A stretch of 64,000 bases of DNA, from assembly GCA_001642005.1 (NCBI GenBank), contig LWCA01000059.1, positions 1 to 64,000 of the forward strand, read 5' to 3'. Below are positions 48,180 to 60,028 of the stretch, one piece after another. Every line of letters starts with the position of its first letter. Positions within the stretch are counted from its first letter, which is position 1. The notes under the pieces were generated by a model that was not told the DNA's origin, did not search any database, and saw nothing but the letters and a program-made list of their open reading frames with translations. The position numbers and the translations under genes are program-made. Source of the stretch: Intoshia linei (Eukaryota; Orthonectida; Rhopaluridae).

Positions 48180-51100
48180 TTATATACAAAATTTTTGTCT
48201 CTTTTTCCTAGATAAATTGAAGCAACATTGTTTCATAATATAATTTGCACATTTATTTCCTACATGCAAAGCTGATTTATAATGATCTTCTTCGTTTATA
48301 TAAACAGATAAAAATCCTTAATTACGTGATAAATGATTAAAATTTAATTAAATCATACCACCCATGAATGCATCACCAGCGCCATTGGTATCCATAATAT
48401 CATTGTTTTTTATTTTTATTGTATCAACGGAATCCAAAATTTTACACTTACTATCTTGGAATTCTCCATAAATTACGCTTTTTTCAGCCCTCGTCATTAT
48501 AATCTTTAATTTATATTGGCAATTAAATATCAATTTTTCTCCTATAGCTTTCACTAAACAAATATCATCATTATTTTCTATTTCGTATATTTTAGCAAAA
48601 GACTCGAATTCCTAAAATAAAAGCATGAAACAATTAATTTTAGTGTAAAAATACTTCTTTATTTCCAACCAAAACATTCACAAATTGCATTAATTTTTTT
48701 AATTCGTTTGGTACTTTCATTGATATAAAACATGCGGAAATGTTATATATGACACGCCTTCTTGATGTATAAAAGTTTCTTGCATATTTTGTTATAGATT
48801 CATGATGCATGTGGAAAAAATAGCCCTAAAATATTAAAATTATTACATTATCATTTTGAATTTACTGTTATGTAAAATATGTAACATTTGTCCATCAAAA
48901 TAGAGTTTTGATTAGAAGACACAAAATTTTCGGTAGTGAAAAGATTTGCTCCCAGGTCGGTAGCTAAGGATCTATGCATTTATATATATTAAAAATAAAT
49001 ACAAACCTGGATGTGCTTTTATTCGATATCATTACACAACAATTCCCTGTGTATATATTACTAATAACTTCAAAATATGCAACAATATTAGTTTTTTCAC
49101 AATCTTTTATCAGCATTTTCCCGATTTTATCATTGCCTATCGAACTAGAAAAATATAATGTGTGAGGTTTCTGCAAAAGGAACTAAATTGAATTAAGCTA
49201 TGTAGACTCTATATAATACATCAAGCATTCTTAAAACGTTCAGAGCCGATCCACCTAATTTTATAGATGTTTAGTTTGATAATTATAAATTAATTCATGT
49301 CGTGTGCACTAGGGAGTGATATTCGATTATTAAGAGAAAAATGGGAATATATTCCGATTAATCGATTAATAACATTTACATTAAATTTATTATTTTTTAT
49401 AAACAATTTTAATTATCACTAATGTTTGGTTGTGATTATAATTTCATCATATTGCAGTGTTAGAGTTATAATGTTCTATCTGCATTTTTGTCAAAAATGA
49501 GGTTTTTGATGAAAAATGTTTTAAATCATATCTTTTACATTTTTACCAAAAAAATTAAGCTTGAAAACGTATTATTTTATGATATAACGAACATTTACTG
49601 GTTCAATTACTAAATCTCGACTTGATAATTCCTTACAAAATTATCAAATTCCTATTAAAAATAACCTCACAGATTCTAAAAAGCAAGATATTAAAAGTAT
49701 GTTAATTAAAATGGACAATGAGTAAAGAATTGTATAATTTAATCATATAAATTGATAAAAATTTTGATGCTAAAAATGTTAAATGTTATCAGTTTTAATA
49801 GAATAATGTTCTATTTGCAATTTTTTCAAATCAAATAGTTACAGATTGTTCCATTAGTAAAATTAAAGTTTTGAAAAACCTTTATCTTTTTATTTTTATC
49901 GTACGAAACTTTTCAATATACTTTAACAAATATTAAAAAACTAAATTGTATAATTAAATTTTAACATAAAAATTATATTTTAGGCAATATAGTACTTTTA
50001 AACTTTAAAGTCGATTTATGAAAAACTATGTTTATGCAGATAGAACATTATAACTCTAACACTGCGATATATAAAGATAATATTACTCTATCTGAGATGT
50101 AAATATATGCGATCGCATCAAACCTAGAATGAACCCTACTCTTTCCCACATTTGTGAATTTCTTAAAAATTAAAAATCAGTAGATTCGTCCAATTGTAAA
50201 ATAAATTTTACTGGATTTTTTCCAAGTTCATCCATACCTTGAATTTCGATAACTTCTGGAAAATATTTAATTCTTTTACAAAGGAATTGATTTAAATGTC
50301 TTTTTTTCATCATTTCCAAGTTCTGCAATTTTAAGAGTATAGGGTTTGATCAACGTTTGCGATGGTATGAGACTTTTTTTGTTTATTAATCATGTAAGCA
50401 ACATGATATTATGCCTGTAAAATTATGTTACATGGTGAAGAAATGATAAATTTATCAACTGTTCCACCTATATCGAAACGTCTTCTTTTTCGAGAGATAA
50501 CTTCAACACTGTCAATGATAATTGAGTGTTTTACATGCTTATTGTTACATAGGCGGCTTGGCTTCGTGCTATTATAGCATAAAACACCAAACATTAAATG
50601 CACAGACTCAAGTTTTTCGGATTCACCTGAAATTCGCCTGAAATATGTTTATAAAATGAAGACTCCGTTAATTATTGATAATTATTAGTATATTAAATTC
50701 AATGAGCGTTAATTATAATTAATTAGTTAATAATTATTAACTTAATTTACACTTTGTTAATAAGTAATAACAATATGAAATTATATCTTATATATAATTT
50801 TTTTGTTGATAATAAAAATATTATGTAATTTGACTCATTTAGAAACAAAATTAATAGATTAATTACCAATTAATTTTTAGCTAATTATTTTATTATTATT
50901 AAAATTTTTACTTTACATAAACAGTAAAGAATTATATTATAATATAAATATCAATTAATCATAAAAAAATATTTATATGAAGTTTAACTTCCAGTTTATA
51001 AGAATAGTTTGAAATGTCTTATAGTTTTTTCGCGCACTGTAAACGATCTCCACTAAAAAATATTTTACAAGTTTTAGGAACAAGAAGGATTTTGTTAAAT

Positions 51101-52597
51101 TTTAAAAGGCTTTGTTAGGATAGTTTTAATTTTTTAATTTAAAACATTTTTTCGATTAATCGATTAACCCTTAGACATTTTGATTGTTTTTTACATGATC
51201 TACACACCAGATAAATTTTCTCAAAATGTCAAAAATTAATTTTAAAATATTGTCAAACGTATGTATACATTGTATAACAATAGTAATACACAGAGCCGTC
51301 TTAAGCCACTTCGGGGCCTTTAAAATTTCGAGCGAAGCGATAAAAAAAATTAAGTCCCCTGTTTAGAAGACAGAGCATACTGTTGGTTGGAGACTTAGAG
51401 TTTTATTTTATTGAGTATTAGTAAAAGCATTAAAAGATATTATGTGAATTTCTAGTAACTTTTATTTATTTTACAAAAACCTACTAACATTAATTAATAA
51501 ACAAAGTTTACTTTTTCATTTGAAAATATGCACCATGCGTCACAAAAAACTCTTGATAATTCTTCACAAATGTTGTTTTCTCACTTTTTTCTGAGAGAAA
51601 TCAAATATGATATTATCAAAACTGATATCATTCTCAATTGACATTAAGGAGAGCGCATTCAAACGAGGTTGAGCTAAGCAATTTCGAAGTTCATTCTTAA
51701 TTATTTTTAGTTTAGAAAAAGTTCAAACTTCAATAAACTTCAAAACTTATAAACTGATTCTTAAGATATAAATGTGAAGTATTTTTTAATAAATTGGGGC
51801 CTCTTTTTAAGATATAAATGTAAGTACTTTTATTAATTTGGGCCCTTTTTAATGAGGGACCCATATTGCCCATGCCTTAAAACGGATCTGGTAATACATT
51901 AATATACATAAACTTATTGAAAAACATAACATTTTTGTGTCGCATATACATTTATTTGCATTTTGAAGTCTAAGGATTAATCGGTTGCAAGTTAACCGGA
52001 ATTATTCGAAAATAGTATTTTAATTTTTCAAATAATCGATACTCCCCAGTGGGCACTGCGTAATCTGATAAATACTATTTTAATTATTGTTTTTCAGCGT
52101 ACAAATGTAATTATAATTTATAAAAAAAGTTGGTAACTAAACTTTATACCTACCTTCGAATCTTTGACACCGGGAGTTGGTGATCATGAAAAATAAAAAA
52201 TGTTCAATATATTTAAAAATACATACATGTATATCAATTTCTATTTACAAGATAATGATATCATCACACAATTGTAAACAGAAACCGTTATAGATATTTA
52301 AAGATATCTAAAATTTTATACCACTAATAATTTTGCAATCGTATGTGTTTATCAAGTCCTCGTATCTAATTCTATTTTAATATAATAATATATAATATAA
52401 TAATAACAACACTATATTAAAAAAATACAAATATTTATGAGCATCTCCTCGTAGAATCATGGAATTTGGATTTAGATCATATCTAGATAATTTTATATAA
52501 AAAAATTATACTGTTACTTTTCTAAAAATTCTTGATCTACATGAGCACTTACATCCATCAACGCATGTCCAAAAGAAAATATAGCTTTGTTCAACAT
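48180..52597 (-). CDS. Adenosine kinase-like, copy C
   Basis: Third tandem adenosine kinase and the most diverged. Exons from 5': 52518-52597, 52429-52482, 52322-52365, 49220-49254, 49007-49182, 48866-48971, 48655-48825, 48359-48611, 48180-48316; lengths match copies A and B except exons 1 and 9, each one codon longer. Landmarks: FSFGHALMDVSAHVDQ (the usual GN reads GH), YDLNPNSMILRGD, ISGGSALNVLRM, SSIGNDKIG, GNCCVMIS, VGNKE, catalytic DTNGAGDAFMGG. The segment that reads IMTCGSDPV in A and B is IMTRAEKSV here, so the nucleotide-binding region has changed. Donor 5 is a normal GT. Intron 3 is about 3.1 kb and carries hAT debris and a 600-base MITE. Confidence 0.85.
50150..50640 (-). mobile_element. 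hAT (ZBED-type) transposase remnant
   Basis: Inside intron 3 of adenosine kinase copy C. On the minus strand 50409-50603 reads through CYNSTKPSRLCNNKHVKHS, like the BED-finger segment of SCAND3/ZBED5-type hAT transposases, and RKRRRFDIGGTVDKF. Further 3', near 50160-50190, is ILQLDESTD, another hallmark of that family. The pieces are separated by stops and frameshifts. The segment 50346-50640 is repeated at 62092-62375 within a complete element. Confidence 0.6.
51291..51890. mobile_element. hAT MITE family B, copy 1
   Basis: 600-base element with ends CAGAGCCGTCTTAAG and CTTAAAACGGATCTG, flanked by perfect 8-base duplications GTAATACA (51283-51290 and 51891-51898). Internally it has two imperfect copies of AAGATATAAATGT...TACTTTTATTAA. 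A second copy lies at about 55658-56200. In intron 3 of adenosine kinase copy C. Confidence 0.85.
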
Positions 52598-53626
52598 TTA
52601 TAGTTTAATACTAAAGTTGAGAGTGAAAATTTATTTACCAGTATAATGAAAATGTTTATTTGATCTAATCTCATCTTTAACTATGAAAATAATTTTGATA
52701 TTTAAACTAGATTTAACATTGAAAAATATTTATTCAAACGAGTTTATAGTTTTCGAGTGATTGCCACTCTGTGTCGATGTAGTTTACATAACTTTGAAAA
52801 TTCAAAATACATGTACTTTGTGTAATAATAATCGAAACATTACTGTATAGAAAAAAAACATTTACATTTGTAAATTAAATCAGGCTGATTCATAGTGAGT
52901 CCACGGTACAAAAATTTGTGGATTCATAAAATAAATTAATAAAAATTTTAACTTATTTATTTGTGCAATTTTTAGTCAGTTAGTTTAATAATAAAAGATA
53001 ATAATTTTTTAATAAATATATGCTATTGCGGCTATCAAAACATTTTTTAGATAGAATACTACATTTTGTTGTTAATTAAATTATACATATCAAAGTAACT
53101 ATCTTTTTAATTTTAGCTTACTAATCGTATGCGTCATACCCTACAAAGCTACCGTAATTTTTTTATTTTACAAGTGGTTCACTGTCAAAAAAATTTCAAA
53201 CCCACTCATTTAAATAATGAACTAGAAATTATATTGTTAATATCATGGAAGAAATGATTTATTTATTTACGGTTTTACAGTAAATAAGATTTTCGTTGCA
53301 TTATTTTGTGATAATTCGATCTTGGAAATTAGAAATGAAATATTTTAATATATGGTTTTGTATCCATTGTGTAAGATTTATGTTTTTTAAATTAACGTCC
53401 GAATGATACAACTAGAATTTTAATTTGATATGATATATTATTTTTTATATTTTTTTTTAACTGAAATTGACAATTTATTTAATAAATTTATTGTCAGTAG
53501 ATTATTTATTAGTAATTACAGCATATATTTACACATAAAAAATTTACTGCTTTTAACCCTAATATGTTTATACAAAGTTTTCCCTCAATGTTTTGATGCG
53601 ACGGACCAATAAGATATGATATATAT

Positions 53627-54266
53627 AAGGGTGTTTCATTAAATCAAACTATGTAAAAATTTAAATTAAATTAGGTTTCATTTGGTATAGAAATCACTAT
53701 GCCAAAAAACATTTTCCATACAAATTCGGTTTAAAGTGTCGCAGGTCATTTTTATAACCTCATACATAAATGTTAGATAAAAAATAAAACTGAACTTTAT
53801 TGCCTAAACCACTGGAATTTATTGGTAACTAAGTTTAACCGTGCTATCATATTAATTAGTCTGCTCCCACTATATATTTTAAATTTTTAAATTACGTTGT
53901 AGCTTAATTATTTTGATTTTTAAACGTCTTTTAAAATATCAAAAAAAACCAAAATATAAATATTTGTAATTAATATTGGGTTTTTCTCATTTTTAAAAAT
54001 TAAGTAACTGCAACAGTTTCAGGTTACAAGTGATAATGTTTTTGACAAGATTACTTAATAACGGTGGAACTAGTAATTTTAAAGTTTAATGAAATACCGC
54101 AGGATATTTTTATTATGATAAATAAGTTAAAAACACCCTGCGCAACTTGATTAGTGGTTAAAAATAATTTTGTTTCTGGTTTTAAGTATTACCGTGAAAA
54201 ACTTTATAGCTTCTTACCCAAAATTGTTTGCAATGACAAAATTTGTACAAATATGAAATACCCTAA
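53627..54266. mobile_element. Possible mariner-like MITE
   Basis: Left end AGGGTGTTTCATTAAATC; candidate right end ATGAAATACCCT at 54254-54266, giving a rough inverted pair. The right-hand 45 bases (GCAATGACAAAATTTG..AAATACCCT) resemble 55227-55272 (CCAATGACAAAATGTT..AAACACCAT), suggesting a second member. An alternative right end is near 54104. No coding capacity. Confidence 0.35.
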
Positions 54267-54268
54267 TA

Positions 54269-54810
54269 CAATCAAAATCTCATTTAACGAATGTCGAAAT
54301 TTTATTTTCTATATAAATGCCTAAATATCTGATATTTAACCGAATTTTTGATTAACGAACGCGTAAATTCAATATTATTTTATTTTTTTAATAGTTTTTT
54401 ACTATATTGTTATAGTTTTATGGCTTTGAATATTAGATCGTCTCTTTTAAGAAGTCATGAATGTTTTTATATATATAAAATTACAATAAATTATCAATGT
54501 CAGATATTATTATAAAAAGTTTAATTATATGTTCATATTAAATATAATTTTGATAAATTTAAGACACGTGTGCAGCAGCACATTTCTAATAGTTATATTT
54601 CTAATATTTTCGTTAAATTCATTTAACGAATACGCCATTTTAACGTTTTTCCATTGTAGCGATATTAATTGTATAAACGAACTGATATGAGGTTATACAA
54701 GATTGTGTTCGAAGAATTTAATATTAATTATACACTAACTTTATGTTTATATTATATTACACTATAGTGATTATCACTACAGCCATTATCGTTAAATGAG
54801 ATTTTGACTG
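54269..54810. mobile_element. pogo/Tigger-like MITE
   Basis: 542-base element with inverted ends CAATCAAAATCTCATTTA and TAAATGAGATTTTGACTG (one mismatch over more than 20 bases), flanked by TA on both sides (54267-54268, 54811-54812), as for Tc1/mariner-superfamily pogo elements. The CAGTCAAA..TCTCATTTAACG end resembles Tigger/pogo termini. No transposase. Confidence 0.78.
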
Positions 54811-55657
54811 TATATTATGAATACAACTTTATATTAAAATACCATGGATATAAATAGTAACAGTTATACTTAGTACCAATGACCAAAAAATTACAATAAT
54901 AATTAATGTTTTATTTCATTTTAAATAAATAAATTGTAATGTTTTGGTGCTTGAATGTCTTCGATATTAAGCGAAACTTATTACAAATAATTTCAAGACA
55001 ATTTGACGTAACTGTTTAATACAAAATCATAAAGTGAGCGACAACTTGCTCACTTGATTACAACCATAACAACTAAACTGGTACAACACTACAAAAATAA
55101 AAAATCAAAGAAAATCAGGTGTGCTTTATATAGGAATATAAAATTTGCGTGTGACACTCCATTTGTTGTGAAAAATTTTTTTTTTGATTATGTGGGCATG
55201 ATCAAAACTTCACAACTTGTGACTTAAAGTTGTTACCAATGACAAAATGTTCCAAATTTTGAAACACCATAATGTATATGTAATGATGTGGACTCTAACA
55301 GAGGCAAAAGTTCAGGGTGAAATGAATAAATACAATACTAAAGTGGTTCTTAATCGCGGCGTCGTTAAAAATATTTTGGAGTAGCGTGATTTTACTCAAT
55401 TTTTTTATAATTTTAAATGTATACATTTCTATAAACACATAGAAATCTCTATTAGAGTATTTATCTCAAATGTTTGGACTAGATTTACTTTACATTAATA
55501 ATGTAATACTGGATTTACTACAGTGCCAAAAACAACACCAAAATTTGAAGATCAAAGTCAGATAAAAAAAGTTTATCATGTATCAAATTTTTATCATTTC
55601 ATTAATTGTATAATTTGAATTTTACATTTATTTATAACTCAAACTTGTGATGTTGGT

Positions 55658-56200
55658 CAGAGCCGTCTTAAGCAATTTAGTGGCTGTAGACTAAGCAAAG
55701 GGCCGGAGGCCCTTTACAATTTAAATAGCGAAGTCATCAAAAAAATTTAGGGCCCCTTTTTAGAAGACAGGGGATACTGTTTGTTGGAGACTTATTTCAT
55801 TGAGTATTAATAAAAGCATGACAAGATATTATGTAGGTTTCTAGTAACTTTTATTACTACTTTACAACTTACCTACTTTCTTTTTTGAATGTTCACTTAA
55901 TAGAAAGGTTTTAATGTTTAATATTATCATTTGAAACAGTTTTTATGACAATATCACATGATGAACATTGTAGAATATATTTTAAATCGAATAATAACCA
56001 GAACTTTAATTCTTTAAACTATTTTCTTTCTAGCTATTTGAATTCCCACACTTCAAAACTTATAAAATGTTTTTTAAGATATAAATGTAAAGTATTTTTT
56101 AATAATTCGGCCTCGTTTTAAGATATAAATATAAAGTACTTTTATTAATTTGGGGGCCTTTTTTAATGAGTGGCCCTGATCTACAGCCCATATTGCTCGT
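55658..56200. mobile_element. hAT MITE family B, copy 2
   Basis: Left end CAGAGCCGTCTTAAGCA and internal blocks (AGCGAAGTCATCAAAAAAAT, TTTAGAAGACAG, AAAGCATGACAAGATATTATG, TTAATGAGTGGCCC) match family B copy 1 at 51291-51890 in the same orientation. The right end is degenerate and I could not confirm a target duplication. Confidence 0.65.
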
Positions 56201-56322
56201 GTGGGATCAGTCGTCATAAAAGTTGAAGAAGTCTGCAGTATTGATTTTAATACACATTTTTAAATTTACATAAATTATAAATATCAATAAACAGATAATA
56301 TAAATAAATAAGGTATAATGAC

Positions 56323-57128
56323 TAGAGTGGACACAATTTTCATAGTAAATTTTTTTTTTACATTTTCTGATAGGCCCTTCGATAATTTTGTTCATTTTAT
56401 GAATACATACACACATGCCAAATTTTACATAAAAAAATAACATCATATAAGTGCTCAATGACGTGCAAAGCTAAAAAATTAGACATTTTGGTCAAAAAAT
56501 TGGCATAAATGGTCATATATATTTGTTTACTAATATTCTCTAATGGGCCATTCTCTAATTTTATTCTTCTGATTCATACGTATGTCTATGCAAAATTTTA
56601 GGAAGCAAGATTAATTTTAATGTAGTGCTCAAGTTGGTTTTAAGTTTACCCAGCTTTATTAATTTAAATTATAAAGTTTTGTTTGAAATGCACGTATTAA
56701 CAAAATCCGCGGATTATATTTGGATAATAGGCAATGTGATGGAAGATTTTTGTAAATATAACTTCCCAACATTACGGGACGTATTGAAGGTTTATTTTTA
56801 TCATAGAAAAAAGGAATATGGGGGTTTTTTAATTAGGCACACCTAAAAACCTTTGGTAATAATTTAAACACAATAGTTTTCGCCAAACTGAACGTCTCCG
56901 TAATCAATATTATTTTAAATATGGTAAAACTAAGATAAACCCTCGGTATATTTTACTCATAGATAGTTATATATACAAATCGTATACTAAAATTCAGTAT
57001 CCTTGAGCACTCTCGCAGAGTTTTCAAATTTTGTTAAAATTTTGTATTTTAAGTTAACTTAAGAAAACGAAACTTTCTGGCTAATGGCCCATAAGAAATT
57101 CAAAAATATTGAAATTGTGTTCACCCTA
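56323..57128. mobile_element. hAT-like element with short internal ORF
   Basis: 806 bases with ends TAGAGTGGACACAATTTTCA and GAAATTGTGTTCACCCTA, flanked by ATAATGAC (56315-56322) and ATGATGAC (57129-57136), matching at 7 of 8. The internal frame 56625-56846 (+) encodes a 73-residue peptide with KSADYIWIIGNVMEDFCKYN and FPTLRDVLKVYFYHRKKE; I do not recognise it with confidence, but it is more protein-like than its surroundings and may be transposon-derived. Confidence 0.55.
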
Positions 57129-57519
57129 ATGATGACCGTTGGCACATGTCAATGAAATCTTAATTGAGTAGACTTTTAAGTGTATATCACTGTATATCAA
57201 AGCATTTTCTATTAATTTATTTTCGTTGAAACCTATTTGAGAAGCATTACTAAATGATTGAAATTTACCAAATACTAAGTACAAGTTTAATGTAATTGAT
57301 ACATGAAACTAAATTCACGTACATGAACATTGAAATCTTTTTTTAAGAATAGGCAAAATTTAACCTTTTTTATGATTTCGATTCTCTACATTTTTTTGAG
57401 AAATTATTCCAGATGATATAAATATAAAATTTCAATCCCAGAATCTACGCATTCCCGGTTAAAAATAATTTTTAATATATTTTCAACCATTATTTTTCAA
57501 ATATTTGCATTAAAATAAA

Positions 57520-57840
57520 AATTGATCCTACATTTTCAAAAAAGATGTGCATTGAACATCTACACATTTCCAATAAAAAAATATGGGTGAAAATCTATAT
57601 AATCATTCTTTTGAATTTTTTTCATTGCTACGCAATTTTTATATCTAAAATTCTCATTTTCAAAACATTTTGTTTAAAATTTAAATTAAAACTACAACGA
57701 ATTACTAAAAGTAATCCAACTTTATTATTATCATTTTTATATTAATTACAGTTCTTTGCAATATTTGTAAAATTCACCTAAAATATGTTTATAAAGTGAA
57801 GATTCCGTTAATTATTGATACATAATTGGTATTTTTCGAA
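57520..57840 (+). repeat. Dispersed repeat B, copy 2
   Basis: Matches 47470-47830 in order and orientation (see that entry). The ORF at 57545-57745 is a by-product of the repeat: copy 1 gives a similar peptide (IEHIHISNKEIWVKIYII against IEHLHISNKKIWVKIYII), which diverges downstream. Confidence 0.6.
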
Positions 57841-58288
57841 TTATTGTCATAATTCTGGAATTTATGAAAGGGTTAAATCGAAACTTTTACATTAAGTTTG
57901 ACGTGGTGGCTTCAATGGCGTAATTAAAAAAAGTATTAATTTGAAACATATTTATGGCGAATTACCAGTGCCGAACCTATATATAGGCCTATAAATGAAT
58001 ATTTCTGCATACTAAAAAGTATAGATAAAAGTTTTATGCGATCGAAGTTTGGCCCCTGCAATATAATAAAATACATGTATATTCAATGAATATTATTCAT
58101 ATAATGAAATTAGTTTATTAAATTAAATCTTTAAAATTTCACCAAAACCTCAAAATAAATAATTTAAATCTGGTTTCATAATATATTAATTAAATAAACA
58201 AAATTGGCATATGCTCATAATATAATGCAGCCATTTAGATTTTAAATTAAAAAACAAATTAATTACGGAAAATGGATAATTTATTTAA

Positions 58289-59367
58289 TTACAACTTATT
58301 GTAGATACGACTTCCAAATAAAATTGTACCGAGACGGACTATATCGCTCCCATGTTTTATCTAAACATAAATGATCATTGTAATAATCTAATTACAGCAT
58401 TTTCATAATCATTTGACATTCCCATACTCAATAGAACACCAATATCTCCCATTTGATGGTATATATCTTTTCGTAGATTAGCCAGTGTCTAAATAAAGGA
58501 AAAATTGAAACGAGATATTTATATAACTGCAAAATCATTGTTTTCAGAATTTTTTTTTATTCCAATAGTCATAAGGCCACTAAATTCCAAATTACCGCAA
58601 TCACTTTGAATATATTTAATGATGTCAAATACATCACTCTCAATGCACCCAGATTTAACTAAAATTAAGTTATGATGTAATATATCGATATAACAAGTTT
58701 CATGAGAAGTATTGACTTGAATCAAAACATTTATTTTCTTTTCGAAACAATCATTATTTGAACTGTCCTTTAAATATTGAATCCTAGAATTGATTTTCAG
58801 AGCAATTGCATGGTTGTGAATAGATTGTATCATTTTTAAATTTTTACAATCTATAAAAAATATGAAATCAGGATCAATATACATTTATACTTGTATAATT
58901 TTGTTAAAAATTGTAAACAAAAATGGACACTGTAAATTTTAAAAACTGATGAGTAAATTATAATATTATGTTACACATAACTATAAAAACTGAAACCAAC
59001 CTGTTTTACAAATTTTCGAATTTCGGACATTGTGAGTCAAAAAAATTTGTAATTATTTAAAACAAAATTTTAAAATTACTTAGCAGTTTATTGACTTTAT
59101 TGGATTGAAGATGACCAACAAAATGCCATCGTATATTGGGACAATAAGATAAAATCTAAAAAATATACAAGAAATTAAATTAAATTACCAATTCATTCGT
59201 TGATTTTTCATACAACTCATCTACCTATTTAACCAATATAGTTCATGTTTCATGGGTTTAAAAATTACATAATTTTCACCAAAATCGCGATGACCAAATG
59301 CATATGCACATATTATTTTATCTATAGTTTGTTTCTTTGATACAGCTAGAATAATAACGTTGGTGGA
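58289..59367 (-). CDS. PLPBP: Pyridoxal phosphate homeostasis protein (PLPBP / YggS family), 5' end unresolved
   Basis: Alanine-racemase-fold protein that binds PLP and buffers vitamin B6. Exons from 5': 59269-59367 ([17 protein letters not shown], then [10 protein letters not shown]; the lysine after AVS is the PLP attachment site), 59189-59224 ([12 protein letters not shown]), 59080-59155 ([19 protein letters not shown]), one ending at 58528 ([44 protein letters not shown]), 58396-58488 ([21 protein letters not shown]) and 58289-58360 ([20 protein letters not shown]). Two gaps: no first coding exon upstream of 59367, and the acceptor of the fourth exon is unclear, since TAG at 58855 keeps frame but drops the conserved DPDFIFFID piece. 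The loop usually HGLPP after VNTS is much altered. Human protein 275 residues; about 235 readable here. Confidence 0.83.
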
Positions 59368-60028
59368 CTAGAAATAGATACAATATATATTTTTTCATAT
59401 TAGTTTGAGAAGCGTTGTCTATCGTTCATTATTGAAAAAATGATAATGGTAAATACCTATTGTAGTGAGTCCTTGTAATATACCTTAACGCGATCCGTAG
59501 GTTACAACAATGTAGAAATTACAACAATTAAAAAATGTCATGTTGATGTTTTCAGCTTTAGTAATTATGTTCTCAGTAATGCAGTATAGTAATTTATTTA
59601 TTTTGTAAAATTGTAAGGGTTCTCGAATTAATATTTGATGAATGTTATGTTAATGAAAAACAATATTTTAATTCGCATTTACATATTTATATTGTATATG
59701 CATATTTATTTCACTCAGTTCAATATATAAGATGCAATTCTGTCTATAGTTGAGACAGTACACTATAATGACAGTAGTTGTCATAAATCACACAATTTTA
59801 TAAAAATTTTCTTGTGCTCTGACTTAGAACTTCGATAGTCAGTTCTGTAATGAAGGTAATCACTTGTATATAAATTTAATTTCAAAACATTAATTTTATT
59901 CATAAAATGTATCATTAAAATGTAATTAAATGGAAAATAAGAACGCAGTAAATACAATGTAATTGTAATTGAATTTGATATGTACTATAAATCGATAATA
60001 CGAATATATACTGTTATAAATGTTTGTC
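59368..60028. other. Intergenic, upstream of PLPBP
   Basis: About 660 bases, AT-rich. The first PLPBP exon is expected here, but none of the short ATG frames joins in phase with a good donor. No repeat ends seen. Confidence 0.4.

Larger units (their letters stand above)
52598..58288. other. Gene-free, TE-rich stretch
   Basis: 5.7 kb between adenosine kinase C and the PLP homeostasis gene. Contains a possible mariner-like MITE (53627-54266), a pogo-like MITE (54269-54810), family B copy 2 (55658-56200), an 806-base hAT-like element (56323-57128) and dispersed repeat B copy 2 (57520-57840). No other coding segment recognised; it should include the promoter of adenosine kinase C at its left edge. 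Confidence 0.6.

Noticed and set aside
35840-52597. Idea that the three adenosine kinases are one gene with alternative exons
   Set aside because: Each copy has its own ATG, full nine-exon set and stop, so they are separate genes.
58998-59028. Possible first exon [10 protein letters not shown] followed by a GT
   Set aside because: It lies inside the PLPBP gene, downstream of exons carrying the PLP lysine and HFVGHLQ motif, and no acceptor precedes it, so it cannot be the gene's start or a normal internal exon.
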